From an uncultured Tolumonas sp. (GTDB lineage: Bacteria; Pseudomonadota; Gammaproteobacteria; Enterobacterales; Aeromonadaceae), in assembly GCF_963678185.1 (NCBI RefSeq), contig NZ_OY782757.1, forward strand, positions 3,738,501 to 3,802,500: a stretch of DNA of 64,000 bases, in the 5' to 3' direction. A program made the position numbers and the translations under genes. Positions within the stretch are counted from its first letter, which is position 1; each line of letters starts with the position of its first letter. Of the stretch, positions 1 through 9,391 are shown piece after piece. The notes under the pieces are model-generated. The model saw only the letters and a program-made list of their open reading frames with translations, was not told the DNA's origin and ran no database searches.

Positions 1-78
1 CTACGCGAGACAGATAATCGTTACTCTGCCGAATTTATTGCATTGGCTGATGAGTTTTATCTGCGCATGTCAGCGTAG
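1..78 (+). CDS. C-terminal end of an unidentified protein (partial)
   Basis: Frame 1 is open from the first base of the window to a TAG at 76-78 and encodes the last 25 residues of a protein that begins outside the window. The tail is charged then hydrophobic (starts LRETDNRYSAEF, ends LRMSA) and is probably helical. It is too short to assign a family; the end of a LysR-type or other helical domain is possible but not shown. A hairpin covers its stop codon. Confidence 0.5.
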   Translation, partial: LRETDNRYSAEFIALADEFYLRMSA

Positions 79-98
79 CGGGTGAGTGTACGCTGACA
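68..98. terminator. Hairpin between the first gene and fldB
   Basis: A perfect 10 bp inverted repeat, TGTCAGCGTA (68-77) and TACGCTGACA (89-98), spans the stop codon of the first gene and lies between two convergent genes. There is no U-tract on either side, so it may only protect or punctuate the 3' ends instead of being a classical intrinsic terminator. Confidence 0.4.
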
Positions 99-124
99 GC
101 AATGCTGCAACAGTACCAAGGGTA

Positions 125-640
125 TTAAAGCTGGGTTATCTCTTCCAGCACCTGTGGCAGCCATTTTTGCAGGCGTTCGTCGGTTTGTTCATATTGCGTG
201 ATGTCATCGAGCGCCAGCCCGCAAAAATAGCTGCCATCGGCAACCAAGGCTTTCGACGCGTCAAACTCATAGCCTTCATTTGGCCAATAACCGACGATCT
301 GACAGCCTTTGGCCAGCAGTTTGTCGTGCAATAAACCCATTGCATCTAAAAACCACTCGCCATAGGTTCCCTGATCACCCAGCCCAAATAATGCCACGAT
401 TTTTCCGCTGAGATCGACTTCATCGATGACATCCCAGTTATTGGCCCAATCGGTTTGAATCTCACCAAAATCCCAGGTTGGAATGCCTAAGAACAGAATG
501 CTGTAGTCGGCCATTTTGCTGACAGGCGTATCGGCAAGGTTATGGATCGTGATGAGATCAGCACCCAGAATAGATTGGATTTTTTCCGCTACAATTTCGG
601 TGTAACAGGTGCTGGAGCCGTAAAACAGACCAATTTGCAT
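125..640 (-). CDS. fldB: Flavodoxin FldB
   Basis: Long-chain flavodoxin of 171 residues (E. coli FldB is 173). The start [15 protein letters not shown] contains the phosphate-binding loop for FMN (GSSTCYTE, residues 9-16). The FMN isoalloxazine loops follow, with GIPTWDFGE near residue 53 and a [12 protein letters not shown] segment near 95. It is a cytosolic one-electron carrier for radical-SAM and other reductive enzymes. It lies divergent from xerD, the same association as in E. coli, which supports FldB over FldA. The xerD promoter must lie in the short gap after 640. Confidence 0.9.
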   Translation of the reverse strand: MQIGLFYGSSTCYTEIVAEKIQSILGADLITIHNLADTPVSKMADYSILFLGIPTWDFGEIQTDWANNWDVIDEVDLSGKIVALFGLGDQGTYGEWFLDAMGLLHDKLLAKGCQIVGYWPNEGYEFDASKALVADGSYFCGLALDDITQYEQTDERLQKWLPQVLEEITQL

Positions 641-718
641 AATGATTTCCAGACAACAAAATTGATTCCATGTTACAAAAGTGCAGCGCGGATCGCCAAC
701 AAAGGTAACAAATTAGTA

Positions 719-1612
719 ATGAAACAAGATAATCCTCTGATTGAGCAGTTTTTGGATATGTTATGGCTGGAACGCGGGCTGAGCGATAACACCGTCTCTT
801 CATATCGAACTGATCTGTATAAGCTGAATGACTGGCTCGATAGTAAGGCTTCTTCTTATCTCACACTCGATACCTTGTTGCTGCATAACTATCTGGCATG
901 GCGGATCGATCAAGGTTTTAAGGCAACTTCGACGGCTCGGTTATTGAGTGCTTTGCGCCGTTTTTACCAATTTTTAATTCGCGAGCAGTTACGGGCCGAT
1001 GACCCAACGGTAGCGCTGGATGCGCCGAAGTTGCCTCTGCGTTTACCGAAAGATATCAGCGAAGAACAGGTGGACGCGTTGTTGTCTGAGCCTCGCGTGC
1101 AAGACCCTATTGAGTTGCGCGATAAAGCAATGCTGGAACTGCTGTATGCCACTGGCTTGCGTGTTACTGAATTGGTGAGCCTGCAAATCCATCAATTGGC
1201 ATCTAACATGGCCTATGTACGGGTGACCGGCAAAGGCAATAAAGACCGCCTCGTACCAACGGGCGAAGAGGCACAATATTGGATCCAGCGCTTTATGCGC
1301 GAAGGGCGCATGACGCTACTGCATGAGCAATCATCAGATGTGCTGTTTCCTTCAAACCGTGCGCAGCATATGACCCGCCAGACCTTCTGGCATCGTATTA
1401 AACTCTATGCGGTGCGGGCGAATATCAATTCTGATTTGTCTCCGCATACGCTACGCCATGCTTTTGCCACACATTTATTGAATCATGGTGCCGATTTGCG
1501 TGTCGTGCAGATGTTGCTCGGCCACTCTGATCTGTCGACTACCCAGATCTATACCCATGTAGCGCAAGCACGTTTGCAGGAATTACATCAGGAGCATCAT
1601 CCGCGCGCCTGA
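719..1612 (+). CDS. xerD: Tyrosine recombinase XerD
   Basis: Site-specific recombinase of 297 residues (E. coli 298) that with XerC resolves chromosome dimers at dif, activated by FtsK. The N-terminal SAM-like core-binding domain covers about residues 1-100 and the catalytic domain 110-297. All active-site residues are visible: R148 (ATGLR), K172 (GKGNK), H243 and R246 (SPHTLRH), H269 (LLGHS) and nucleophile Y278 (IYTH). The frame is open upstream to 542, but the ATG at 719 has an AAGGT ribosome site and gives the family N-terminus MKQDNPLIEQFL. The stop is followed closely by the DUF4139 gene, where E. coli has dsbC. Confidence 0.96.
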   Translation: MKQDNPLIEQFLDMLWLERGLSDNTVSSYRTDLYKLNDWLDSKASSYLTLDTLLLHNYLAWRIDQGFKATSTARLLSALRRFYQFLIREQLRADDPTVALDAPKLPLRLPKDISEEQVDALLSEPRVQDPIELRDKAMLELLYATGLRVTELVSLQIHQLASNMAYVRVTGKGNKDRLVPTGEEAQYWIQRFMREGRMTLLHEQSSDVLFPSNRAQHMTRQTFWHRIKLYAVRANINSDLSPHTLRHAFATHLLNHGADLRVVQMLLGHSDLSTTQIYTHVAQARLQELHQEHHPRA

Positions 1613-1638
1613 CGCTGGATTGAGTACGGGAGAATATA

Positions 1639-3261
1639 ATGTCGAATAAAACTATCCGAGTATTTTCATTGAGTCTGCTGGCATTGATGGTGTCATCTGC
1701 GATGGCAGAACAAGTGGTTGAGAGTCAGATCGCTGCGGTAACGGTTTACCCTTCCTCGGCCACGGTCACGCGAACGTTTACGGTGGAATTGCCCGCTGGG
1801 CCGCAGACAGTTCTGGTCGCCGGCTTACCCTCGACGCTGGATGAGAACTCACTGCGCATCTCCGGTAGCGGCGATAAAGGCAGTTCGGTGGCGAGTGTAG
1901 AGCTTAAAAACGAGGTACGCAGTGAACTGGTGTTGCCACGTGCAAAAGAATTACAAGATAAGCTCACTGCGCAATTGGATCAGTTTGCATTACTGCAAGC
2001 CGATGAGCTGGCGTTGAATACCCAGCAAACTTATCTGCAAAAATTGGCGGAACAAGGCGGCACACCGAAAACAGAGAAAACGGTCGAGAGTAATTCAGTT
2101 GCGCAGTGGCGTGCTGGCTGGCAGACACTGGGGGCGGGGATGAAAGAAATTGGTGCGGCGAAAGTGGCACTGGCACGCGAAATTCGTGCGTTGAAACAGC
2201 AAATTGAGGTGACGCAGCGCGAGCTGGAGCAGCTCAATAATCGTCAACAGGACAATAAAATTGCTGTGGTGCATCTGCAATCGGCGGGTGGTAAGTTGGC
2301 GATGAAGCTCAGTTATCAGCTTAATCAGGCCAGCTGGTATCCGGTCTATGACGCGAATTTAGATACCCAGCAAAGCAAACTGGCAGTTACCCAAGCGGCC
2401 TATGTGCAGCAAAACAGCGGCGAAAATTGGGATAATGTTGCGTTGACTCTCTCGACATTACAACCCAGTGCAGCAGTAGAACCACCGGCACTTTCCAGCT
2501 GGTGGATTGATTATCAACGCCCAGTTCCACGGAACTCATTAATGAAATCTGCTGGTGCTGTCGCTGATGCGGCGATGCCGGAAATGATGGTGGCAGCTGC
2601 ACCAGTAGCCGAGCAGCGGGCGACGGTGATTGATAGCGGATATCATGTTTCTTATCAAATTCCAGGCAAGATCAATGTTAATTCTAGCGAAGAAAAGCAA
2701 CGAGTGGTCTTGCAACAACAGCAATGGCCAGTGTCGCTGAATTTACAGGCTGTACCGCGTCTGGATCCGCATGCTTATCTGTATGCTAAAGTTGAAAACC
2801 CATCTTCCACGCCACTGTTGCCGGGCGAATGGTTATTACAACGTGATGGTGTCAGGGTAGGGCGGGTTGATCAGCCATTGTTAGCCCCAAAAGATCAGAT
2901 CGCGATGGGGTTTGGGGCTGATGATGCTGTGAAACTGGAATGGCAGACGCTGAAAAATGAAGCGGGTGAGTCGGGTGTGCTGAATAAACAACAAACCCTG
3001 CAACGTCATTACCAACTTAAAGTCACCAACGGACACCCGAAACCGATGTCACTGACCGTGTTGGATAGCTGGCCGGTTGCCAAACAGCAAGATATTAAGG
3101 TTTCAACGTTAGACGGCACTGTGGCACCGAAAGAGCAAAATGTGAATCAGCAAGTTGGTGTGCAACGTTGGGAATTACCGCTGCCAGCAGGTAAAACAAC
3201 AACATTAGACACCGGCTATCAGGTAACTTACCCGCAAGACAAACAGATCGATAATCTTTGA
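1639..3261 (+). CDS. Secreted DUF4139/DUF4140 (mucoidy-inhibitor MuiA-like) protein
   Basis: A 540-residue protein with a Sec signal peptide (cleavage likely after AMA, residue 23). The N-terminal DUF4140 region (about 25-130) begins with the pattern VTVYPSSATVTRTFTVELP. A coiled coil lies at about 165-210, and the DUF4139 beta-rich region (about 220-535) ends in the typical TYQVTYP-like strand. Family members are exported proteins of unknown function; one was named MuiA for an effect on mucoidy. An SD GGGAGA precedes the ATG, 26 bp after xerD, so it may be cotranscribed. It occupies the dsbC position of E. coli. No enzymatic residues can be named. Confidence 0.75.
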   Translation: MSNKTIRVFSLSLLALMVSSAMAEQVVESQIAAVTVYPSSATVTRTFTVELPAGPQTVLVAGLPSTLDENSLRISGSGDKGSSVASVELKNEVRSELVLPRAKELQDKLTAQLDQFALLQADELALNTQQTYLQKLAEQGGTPKTEKTVESNSVAQWRAGWQTLGAGMKEIGAAKVALAREIRALKQQIEVTQRELEQLNNRQQDNKIAVVHLQSAGGKLAMKLSYQLNQASWYPVYDANLDTQQSKLAVTQAAYVQQNSGENWDNVALTLSTLQPSAAVEPPALSSWWIDYQRPVPRNSLMKSAGAVADAAMPEMMVAAAPVAEQRATVIDSGYHVSYQIPGKINVNSSEEKQRVVLQQQQWPVSLNLQAVPRLDPHAYLYAKVENPSSTPLLPGEWLLQRDGVRVGRVDQPLLAPKDQIAMGFGADDAVKLEWQTLKNEAGESGVLNKQQTLQRHYQLKVTNGHPKPMSLTVLDSWPVAKQQDIKVSTLDGTVAPKEQNVNQQVGVQRWELPLPAGKTTTLDTGYQVTYPQDKQIDNL

Positions 3262-3279
3262 TCCTTGCTAATCAGGCTG

Positions 3280-3301
3280 CTGCGGGCTAACGTGCCCGCA
3301 G
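3280..3301 (+). terminator. Hairpin after the DUF4139 gene
   Basis: CTGCGGGC (3280-3287) pairs with GCCCGCAG (3294-3301) around a TAACGT loop, directly before recJ. The following bases (ATCCTGCTT) are only weakly T-rich, so termination may be partial and recJ could receive read-through. Confidence 0.4.
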
Positions 3302-3327
3302 ATCCTGCTTAAATACTCAGATAATTC

Positions 3328-5058
3328 ATGATGACTTTTAAACTTCGCCGCCGTCCACAGGTCGATGACTCTTTTTTACCTGCCGATATACCTGCCCGTT
3401 TACGCCAGATTTATGCCAGCCGCGGTATCACGCATGTCGATGAATTAAATCGCTCTGCTGGTAATTTATTAGCCCCGCAAGGGCTGAAGGATTTACCACA
3501 GGCGTTGGCATTACTGACTGAGGCTTTGCAGCAACAACAACGGATTATTATCGTCGGCGATTTTGACTGCGACGGTGCTACTAGCACCGCCCTAATGACG
3601 TTGGCATTACGCGCCATGGGGGCACAAAATGTCGCCTATTTAGTGCCGAACCGTTTTGAATATGGTTATGGTTTAAGCCCTGAAATTGCCATGCTGGCGG
3701 CCCAGCAAAATGCTGAATTACTGATCACGGTGGATAACGGCATTTCCAGCTTGGCGGGTGTTAAAACTGCGCGCCAGCAGGGTATGAAGGTATTGATCAC
3801 CGATCACCATTTACCCGGCACCGAATTGCCGCAAGCCGATGCAATAGTAAACCCGAACCAGCAAGGTTGCGGGTTTGGCTCGGGTAATCTGGCTGGCGTG
3901 GGCGTGGCGTTTTATCTGATGGCCGCGCTTAAAAGTCATTTACAGCAACTCGGCTGGTTTGCTCAGCAAAACATTACTGCACCGAATGTTGCTGATTATC
4001 TCGATCTGGTGGCGCTCGGCACGGTTGCTGATGTCGTGGCGCTGGATAACAACAATCGCATTTTAGTACATCAGGGCTTACAGCGTATTCGTGCGGGCAA
4101 ATGTCGGGCGGGTATTAAAGCGCTGTGTGAAGTGGCGGGTCGTGAACTATCCCGGCTGACGGCCAATGACTTAGGTTATTTCTTAGGCCCGCGTCTGAAT
4201 GCGGTGGGTCGTCTTGATGACATGACCATGGGTATTGCCTGTTTGCTTTCCAATGATGAAAACGTAGCTCGTCATTTGGCCTCACAAATGGATGCCTTAA
4301 ATCAGGAACGCAAAGCCATTGAAGGCAGCATGCAACAAGAAGCGTTGGCGACATTATCGCGCTTGAAAGCTATGGAAGGTGAATTACCTGCCGCTTTAGT
4401 TTTGCATCAAGATGACTGGCATCAGGGGGTGGTCGGTTTGGTGGCATCTCGTATCAAAGAGCAATATCACCGCCCGGTATTTGCGTTTGCGGAAAGCAGC
4501 GACGACGAACTAAAAGGTTCTGGCCGCTCGATTCCGGGCTTGCATATGCGTGATGCGCTGGAGCGTTTAGATCAACTGCATCCTGGCTTGATCAGTAAAT
4601 ATGGCGGCCATGCGATGGCGGCCGGGCTTTCATTGCCAAAAACGAGCTTAGAACCTTTTCGTGAGAAATTTACCGTGCTGGTGGCGGAATGGCTTACGCC
4701 TGAACAGTTGACTGGCACAGTATTAACTGACGGTGAACTATTGGCGCAGGAATTTTCACTGGAGATGGTTGAAGCATTACGCAATGCCGGGCCGTGGGGG
4801 CAAGCCTTCCCGGAACCTTGCTTTGATGGTATTTTCCATCTGCGCCACCAAAAGCTGGTGGGGAGCAAACACCTGAAAATGGAAGTTGAGCTACCTAACG
4901 GCCCGCGTCTGGATGCGATTGCTTTTAATGTTGATTTAGCGTGTTGGCCGGATGCCTCAGTCGGGCAAGTACAGTTGGTTTATCGGTTAGATATCAATGA
5001 ATGGCGTGGTCAGCGATCGGTGCAGTTACTGGTTGAAAAGGTTGTTGCTATTAGATAA
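3328..5058 (+). CDS. recJ: Single-stranded-DNA exonuclease RecJ
   Basis: 5'-3' single-strand DNA exonuclease of 576 residues (E. coli 577) acting in RecF-pathway recombination, mismatch and base-excision repair. DHH phosphoesterase motifs are intact: VGDFDCDGATST (about residue 76), VDNGIS (about 136), TDHHLPG (about 158) and the LVALGTVADV block (about 230). The DHHA1-type GGHAMAAG motif lies near 430 and an OB fold at the C-terminus. Two consecutive ATGs mark the start, with only a weak ribosome site. A hairpin and a second long terminator separate it from the convergent chemoreceptor. Confidence 0.95.
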   Translation: MMTFKLRRRPQVDDSFLPADIPARLRQIYASRGITHVDELNRSAGNLLAPQGLKDLPQALALLTEALQQQQRIIIVGDFDCDGATSTALMTLALRAMGAQNVAYLVPNRFEYGYGLSPEIAMLAAQQNAELLITVDNGISSLAGVKTARQQGMKVLITDHHLPGTELPQADAIVNPNQQGCGFGSGNLAGVGVAFYLMAALKSHLQQLGWFAQQNITAPNVADYLDLVALGTVADVVALDNNNRILVHQGLQRIRAGKCRAGIKALCEVAGRELSRLTANDLGYFLGPRLNAVGRLDDMTMGIACLLSNDENVARHLASQMDALNQERKAIEGSMQQEALATLSRLKAMEGELPAALVLHQDDWHQGVVGLVASRIKEQYHRPVFAFAESSDDELKGSGRSIPGLHMRDALERLDQLHPGLISKYGGHAMAAGLSLPKTSLEPFREKFTVLVAEWLTPEQLTGTVLTDGELLAQEFSLEMVEALRNAGPWGQAFPEPCFDGIFHLRHQKLVGSKHLKMEVELPNGPRLDAIAFNVDLACWPDASVGQVQLVYRLDINEWRGQRSVQLLVEKVVAIR

Positions 5059-5062
5059 AAAG

Positions 5063-5082
5063 CCCCGCAATAACCAGCGGGG
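5063..5082 (+). terminator. Short GC hairpin after recJ
   Basis: CCCCGC (5063-5068) pairs with GCGGGG (5077-5082) immediately after the recJ stop. It lacks a clear T-tract (AAAATTCC follows). It likely works together with the stronger element at 5146-5185. Confidence 0.45.
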
Positions 5083-5145
5083 AAAATTCCGGTTTCCATT
5101 AAATCGAATCAAGATACCTGCGTTCTTAAACTAAGCATGGTTGAA

Positions 5146-5185
5146 AAAGTAAAAGCCGACAAATTTTATTGTCGGCTTTTACTTT
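5146..5185. terminator. Bidirectional terminator between recJ and the chemoreceptor
   Basis: A perfect 15 bp inverted repeat, AAAGTAAAAGCCGAC (5146-5160) and GTCGGCTTTTACTTT (5171-5185), with an AT-rich loop lies between two convergent genes. The outer A/T arms supply a U-tract in both directions. Confidence 0.8.
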
Positions 5186-5208
5186 CTTTAGCAGTCTTTT
5201 TATTCTGA

Positions 5209-7077
5209 TTAAAGAATAAAGTGCGCCACTTTGCTGTTTAAATCAGCGGCATGCGTTTGCAGTTTATACGCATCTTTTTGCGCCTGTACCGCATCATCAG
5301 CTAATTCATCTGCAACATCTTTAATTGCGGTGACGTTGGTGGTTATTTCACTGGTGACATGGCTTTGTTCTTCCGCGGCTGTCGCGATTTGATTGGCCAT
5401 ATCAGAGATGGAACTTACCGCACGGGTAATTTCTTCTAATGCAGAAGAAGCATCCAGTGCATCTTTAACGCTGTGTGCCGCCATATCCTGACTAGTCGCC
5501 ATGATATTCACTGCTTTTTGCGTGGTGCGCTGTAATGTTTCAATGGTGGATTGAATCTCAGTGGTAGAGGCAGCAGTGCGTTGCGACAAGACCCGCACTT
5601 CATCGGCCACTACCGCAAAACCCCGACCTTGTTCACCTGCACGTGCCGCTTCAATGGCGGCATTTAATGCCAGCAGATTGGTCTGTTCTGCGATGCCTTT
5701 AATGGTTGCCAGAATGCCATTGATCTCTTGCGCATGACGATCGAGTTGTGCAATTACTTCAGTGGCTTCCGAAACACCATCCGCCAAATGACCGATGGAT
5801 TCCCGGGTTTTATTCACCAATGATTTGCCTGCTTCACTGCTTTCTGAGGATTCAATAGCTGCCGCTGCGGTTTGTTCTGCATTACCTGCAATTTCTTGCG
5901 TGGCTGATGCCATCTCCGTAACGGCAGTTGCCACCATGGTGAGCTCTTGCTGCTGACGACTCAGTTCACTCACCGAGCTTTGACTGCGTTTAAGCCCTTG
6001 GTCTGCTTCATTATCAATATCACCGGCCAGTGCACGAATATGTGTGATCAATTCATGCAAACTACCAACAAAACTATTGAAGTTGGCAGCTAACAAGCCG
6101 ATCTCATCTTCATTGCTAAGAGGAATGCGTTTCGTCAAATCACCTTTACCGTTAGCAATTGTTTGTAGTGCATCCGACACCGTTTTTAATGGTCGGAAAA
6201 GATGGTTGATCCACAAACTCATAATAAGACTGAAAACAGCGCCAATAATTAACGCAATGATAATTTGCTGGAATAGTTTGCTGTAAAGCGGATCCATCAG
6301 CGTGGCTTTATCCAGCGAAAACAAAATGCTCCATTCGGTGTCTGGAACCTGAACTGCTAGTGTTAATTTCTCTTGTCCATTGATTTGAATTTCGTTGAAT
6401 TCTTCACTTTGCAATGATTGAGTCAAAAAAGAAGCGGTGATATTTGCAGCAACCTCGCTGACGGGTTTAAGAATGCGAGCTTTATCTTTATATGCGATTA
6501 CGGTGCCATCTTTTAGCAATAAGATAGCCTCGCCATTCGCTTGTAGATTTAGTCCATTGATATTATTGATGATGTTATCAATATCAATAATTCCGGATAC
6601 CACACCATGAGTGACGGGGCTGGAAAAGGCGACGACTAGTTTTTTCATTGAAGCACTGATGTAGGGTTTGGATAAGGTGGCTTGCCCCGCAGTCTTAGTA
6701 TCTTTATACCAATCGCGTGTTCTGGGGTCATATCCGGCCCGATTAATGGTTGGATCTGCATCCACCATTTTGCCGTTTTCATCGCCATAAAAGGTGAGGG
6801 CAAAATTACCCGATGTTCTGGCTTGTACTAAATGAGTCACTAATTCCGGGCTATCAATATTTTTACTCAAGCCATCAATAATGCTGTGACGTACTTTTAT
6901 CCAATCGGCAATACCACGTGATATTTCAGAGCCGACACTTTTTAGATTTAGGTAACTTTGTTGTATGAGTAGCTCTTTTTGTGAGCGATAAAACGTAGAT
7001 GAAAGCAGAATAATGATGGTCAGAATAGCCAAATTTACTAGCATCAAGATCTTAGCTTTTAACGAATACTTAAACAT
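5209..7077 (-). CDS. Methyl-accepting chemotaxis protein with a dCache_1 amino-acid-type sensor
   Basis: Transmembrane chemoreceptor of 622 residues. TM1 is about 8-28, the periplasmic double-Cache sensor about 30-265, TM2 about 268-290, HAMP about 292-345, and the cytoplasmic signalling coiled coil runs to the end. The signalling tip contains [20 protein letters not shown]. The sensor carries Y116, R121, W123, Y124, Y139 and D165, the pattern and spacing of amino-acid-binding dCache_1 receptors. It ends KVAHFIL, not in a CheR-binding pentapeptide. The ribosome site AGGAAG precedes the ATG. It lies in tandem with a paralogue but behind that gene's terminator. An amino-acid ligand is inferred, not shown. 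Confidence 0.88.
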   Translation of the reverse strand: MFKYSLKAKILMLVNLAILTIIILLSSTFYRSQKELLIQQSYLNLKSVGSEISRGIADWIKVRHSIIDGLSKNIDSPELVTHLVQARTSGNFALTFYGDENGKMVDADPTINRAGYDPRTRDWYKDTKTAGQATLSKPYISASMKKLVVAFSSPVTHGVVSGIIDIDNIINNINGLNLQANGEAILLLKDGTVIAYKDKARILKPVSEVAANITASFLTQSLQSEEFNEIQINGQEKLTLAVQVPDTEWSILFSLDKATLMDPLYSKLFQQIIIALIIGAVFSLIMSLWINHLFRPLKTVSDALQTIANGKGDLTKRIPLSNEDEIGLLAANFNSFVGSLHELITHIRALAGDIDNEADQGLKRSQSSVSELSRQQQELTMVATAVTEMASATQEIAGNAEQTAAAAIESSESSEAGKSLVNKTRESIGHLADGVSEATEVIAQLDRHAQEINGILATIKGIAEQTNLLALNAAIEAARAGEQGRGFAVVADEVRVLSQRTAASTTEIQSTIETLQRTTQKAVNIMATSQDMAAHSVKDALDASSALEEITRAVSSISDMANQIATAAEEQSHVTSEITTNVTAIKDVADELADDAVQAQKDAYKLQTHAADLNSKVAHFIL

Positions 7078-7172
7078 AAATATCTTCCTAGGATAATTCT
7101 CCTGTAAGCATAGATGGCTTTTGTGAATAAAAATGTTGTTATAGTCAGACTTGCTCTGGTTTAAATAAATTA

Positions 7173-7202
7173 AAAAGCCAGTATGTTTAAATACTGGCTT
7201 TT
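7173..7202 (-). terminator. Terminator of the upstream chemoreceptor gene
   Basis: AAAAGCCAGTAT (7173-7184) and ATACTGGCTTTT (7191-7202) form a perfect 12 bp stem. On the minus strand it is followed by a T-rich run, directly after the stop of the gene at 7221. It separates transcription of the two tandem receptors. Confidence 0.8.
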
Positions 7203-7220
7203 CTTTATATGGAAAAATGA

Positions 7221-9110
7221 TTAAAGAATAAAATGTGCAACTTTGCCATTCAGATCATCAGCCTGACGTTGCAGTTTATGCGCGTCATCTTCAGCCTGAA
7301 TTGCGCCACTGGCAATTTCATCGGCTACATCTTTAATCGCCGTAACGTTAGTGGTTATTTCACCTGTAACATGACTTTGTTCTTCGGCTGCGGTTGCGAT
7401 TTGATTGGCCATATCAGAAATAGAACTTACTGCTCGGGTAATTTCTTCCAATGCAGAAGAGGCATCTAGTGCATCCTGCACACTGTGCGCAGCCATATCG
7501 CTACTTTTTTCCATCATGTTTACAGCTTTCTGAGTCGTACGTTGCAGCGTTTCAATGGTCGATTGAATTTCTGTGGTAGATGCTGCAGTACGTTGTGACA
7601 ATACACGCACTTCATCGGCTACTACCGCAAAACCTCGGCCCTGTTCGCCCGCTCGTGCGGCTTCAATGGCAGCATTTAATGCCAACAGGTTAGTTTGTTC
7701 GGCAATGCCTTTGATGGTGGCTAAAATGCCGTTGATCTCTTGCGCATGGCGATCGAGTTGCGCAATAACATCGGTAGCTTCAGAAACACCATCCGCCAGA
7801 TGACTGATGGATTCACGAGTTTTGTTAACTAAAGATTTACCGGCTTCACTGCTCTCTGCTGACTGAATCGCAGCTGCTGCAGTTTGTTCAGCATTGTTGG
7901 CAATTTCTTGTGTCGCAGAAGACATCTCAGTGACAGCAGTCGCTACCATCGCAATTTCCTGCTGTTGACGACCTAATTCTTGCACAGAAGTTTTAGTGCG
8001 ACGTAAACCTTGTGAGGCTTCATCACCAATATCTTTGGCCTGATGACGAACGTGAGCGATTAATTGATGCAGACTGTCGACAAACTTATTGAAGTTCGCC
8101 GCTAATTGCCCGACTTCATCGCGATTGCTCAGTGGAATACGCTGTGTCAGATCACCGTTACCATCGGCTATCTTAGCCAGTGCTTGCGAAACGACCGCTA
8201 ATGGACGGAACAAGGCATTACACATCAGTGCAAAGCCACCTAAGGAAATTAACAGAACAACCAGCAATACACCGATACTGGTCCACATCTGTGTGTACAG
8301 GGGGGCGGTTACTTTGTCGTTATCCAGTACTAACACTAACAACTGATTCTGACCAGTTACTGGTGAGACATAAACACGTTCTGTTCGGTTGTTGTGCTGC
8401 ACTAAACGGAATTGACCGGCTTTCATACCGCTCAAACTGGCGAAATCCAGTTCAGGGTATAATTTGCTGATGGGTTGTGATAACTGTTCTTTCTCTGTAT
8501 GAACCAGAATGATGCCATTGTTATTGATTAAAAACGCACTGCCATCACCAGGCAATTGTACTTTGCTCAACTGGTTTAGCAGTTCAGTTACCGTGACATC
8601 AACCCCCAAAATTGCAGAGGTCTTGCCATTTTGTTGTACGGCTTTTCCCAGCGATACCACAAATTGTCCAGTTGCCGCGGCAATGGATGGTGGCGATACA
8701 TACACTTCAGTCGGGTTTGCTTGTGCTTTTTGATACCAATCCCACTTACGTGGGTCATCATTGCCTGGCGGTAACACCACACCATTGGCATTTAATTGAC
8801 TACCATCCGGGCGGGCATAAAACACGTTATCAAACTCACCGGAAAGACGCGTTTGTTGTAGCCCTTTTACGATTTCAATGTCGTTGGTCGGATCAGCTTG
8901 AAATGCTTTTATCGCGGAACCTTTGCTGTTAAACCAGTAATTAACACTGGCTGCAAAGGTATTTCCCAAATCATCAACCTGCTGGCTTAGATTTGTTTCT
9001 AAACGCGATTTAGCTGCTAAATAAGTTTCGGTCGTTAAGATCACACCCACCAGTAAGATAGCTGCACTGGCTGCGATGGAGAGTTTGTTTTTCAGCGACA
9101 TTGTATTCAT
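7221..9110 (-). CDS. Methyl-accepting chemotaxis protein, dCache sensor lacking the amino-acid motif
   Basis: Chemoreceptor of 629 residues with TM1 (about 9-29), a double-Cache periplasmic domain (30-275), TM2 (about 278-300), HAMP and a signalling domain. From about residue 385 to the end it is nearly identical to the neighbouring receptor, with an unbroken identical stretch of about 80 residues across the signalling hairpin. The sensor is divergent. Of the amino-acid motif it keeps W125, Y126 and a D171, but the Tyr is D118 and the Arg is W123, so it probably senses a different ligand. Two in-frame ATGs lie four codons apart; the first is used here. Its promoter faces the prfB promoter. 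Confidence 0.87.
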   Translation of the reverse strand: MNTMSLKNKLSIAASAAILLVGVILTTETYLAAKSRLETNLSQQVDDLGNTFAASVNYWFNSKGSAIKAFQADPTNDIEIVKGLQQTRLSGEFDNVFYARPDGSQLNANGVVLPPGNDDPRKWDWYQKAQANPTEVYVSPPSIAAATGQFVVSLGKAVQQNGKTSAILGVDVTVTELLNQLSKVQLPGDGSAFLINNNGIILVHTEKEQLSQPISKLYPELDFASLSGMKAGQFRLVQHNNRTERVYVSPVTGQNQLLVLVLDNDKVTAPLYTQMWTSIGVLLVVLLISLGGFALMCNALFRPLAVVSQALAKIADGNGDLTQRIPLSNRDEVGQLAANFNKFVDSLHQLIAHVRHQAKDIGDEASQGLRRTKTSVQELGRQQQEIAMVATAVTEMSSATQEIANNAEQTAAAAIQSAESSEAGKSLVNKTRESISHLADGVSEATDVIAQLDRHAQEINGILATIKGIAEQTNLLALNAAIEAARAGEQGRGFAVVADEVRVLSQRTAASTTEIQSTIETLQRTTQKAVNMMEKSSDMAAHSVQDALDASSALEEITRAVSSISDMANQIATAAEEQSHVTGEITTNVTAIKDVADEIASGAIQAEDDAHKLQRQADDLNGKVAHFIL

Positions 9111-9391
9111 TGCGTTTCACGCCCCCAGACAAAAAATAAAGGATTAGTATTTTTATTGTTTTATAAAATCAGTTCTATTGTAGCTTACATTCGTACTTTC
9201 TAATCAAAAGCTGTGCCGCAATCTACCTGATCCTATTAATAAAGCTAGTTGATGTGTTATCAAGCGTTGCTTTTGAAACCAGTAATCGGTTTGATGCGTG
9301 GCATTGATCACATTAACCCTGTTTATTACGCGACCTATCCGCTAAAATACGCCGTTTTTCCTATAACCCGACCAAAGAGAGAATCCCTTCA

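Noticed and set aside
542-718. N-terminal extension of XerD
   Set aside because: It overlaps the fldB coding region and the probable promoter; the ATG at 719 gives the family-length protein with a ribosome site.
9249-9263. FNR-like TTGAT...ATCAA upstream of prfB
   Set aside because: The spacer is five bases instead of the required four, and there is no reason for anaerobic control of prfB.
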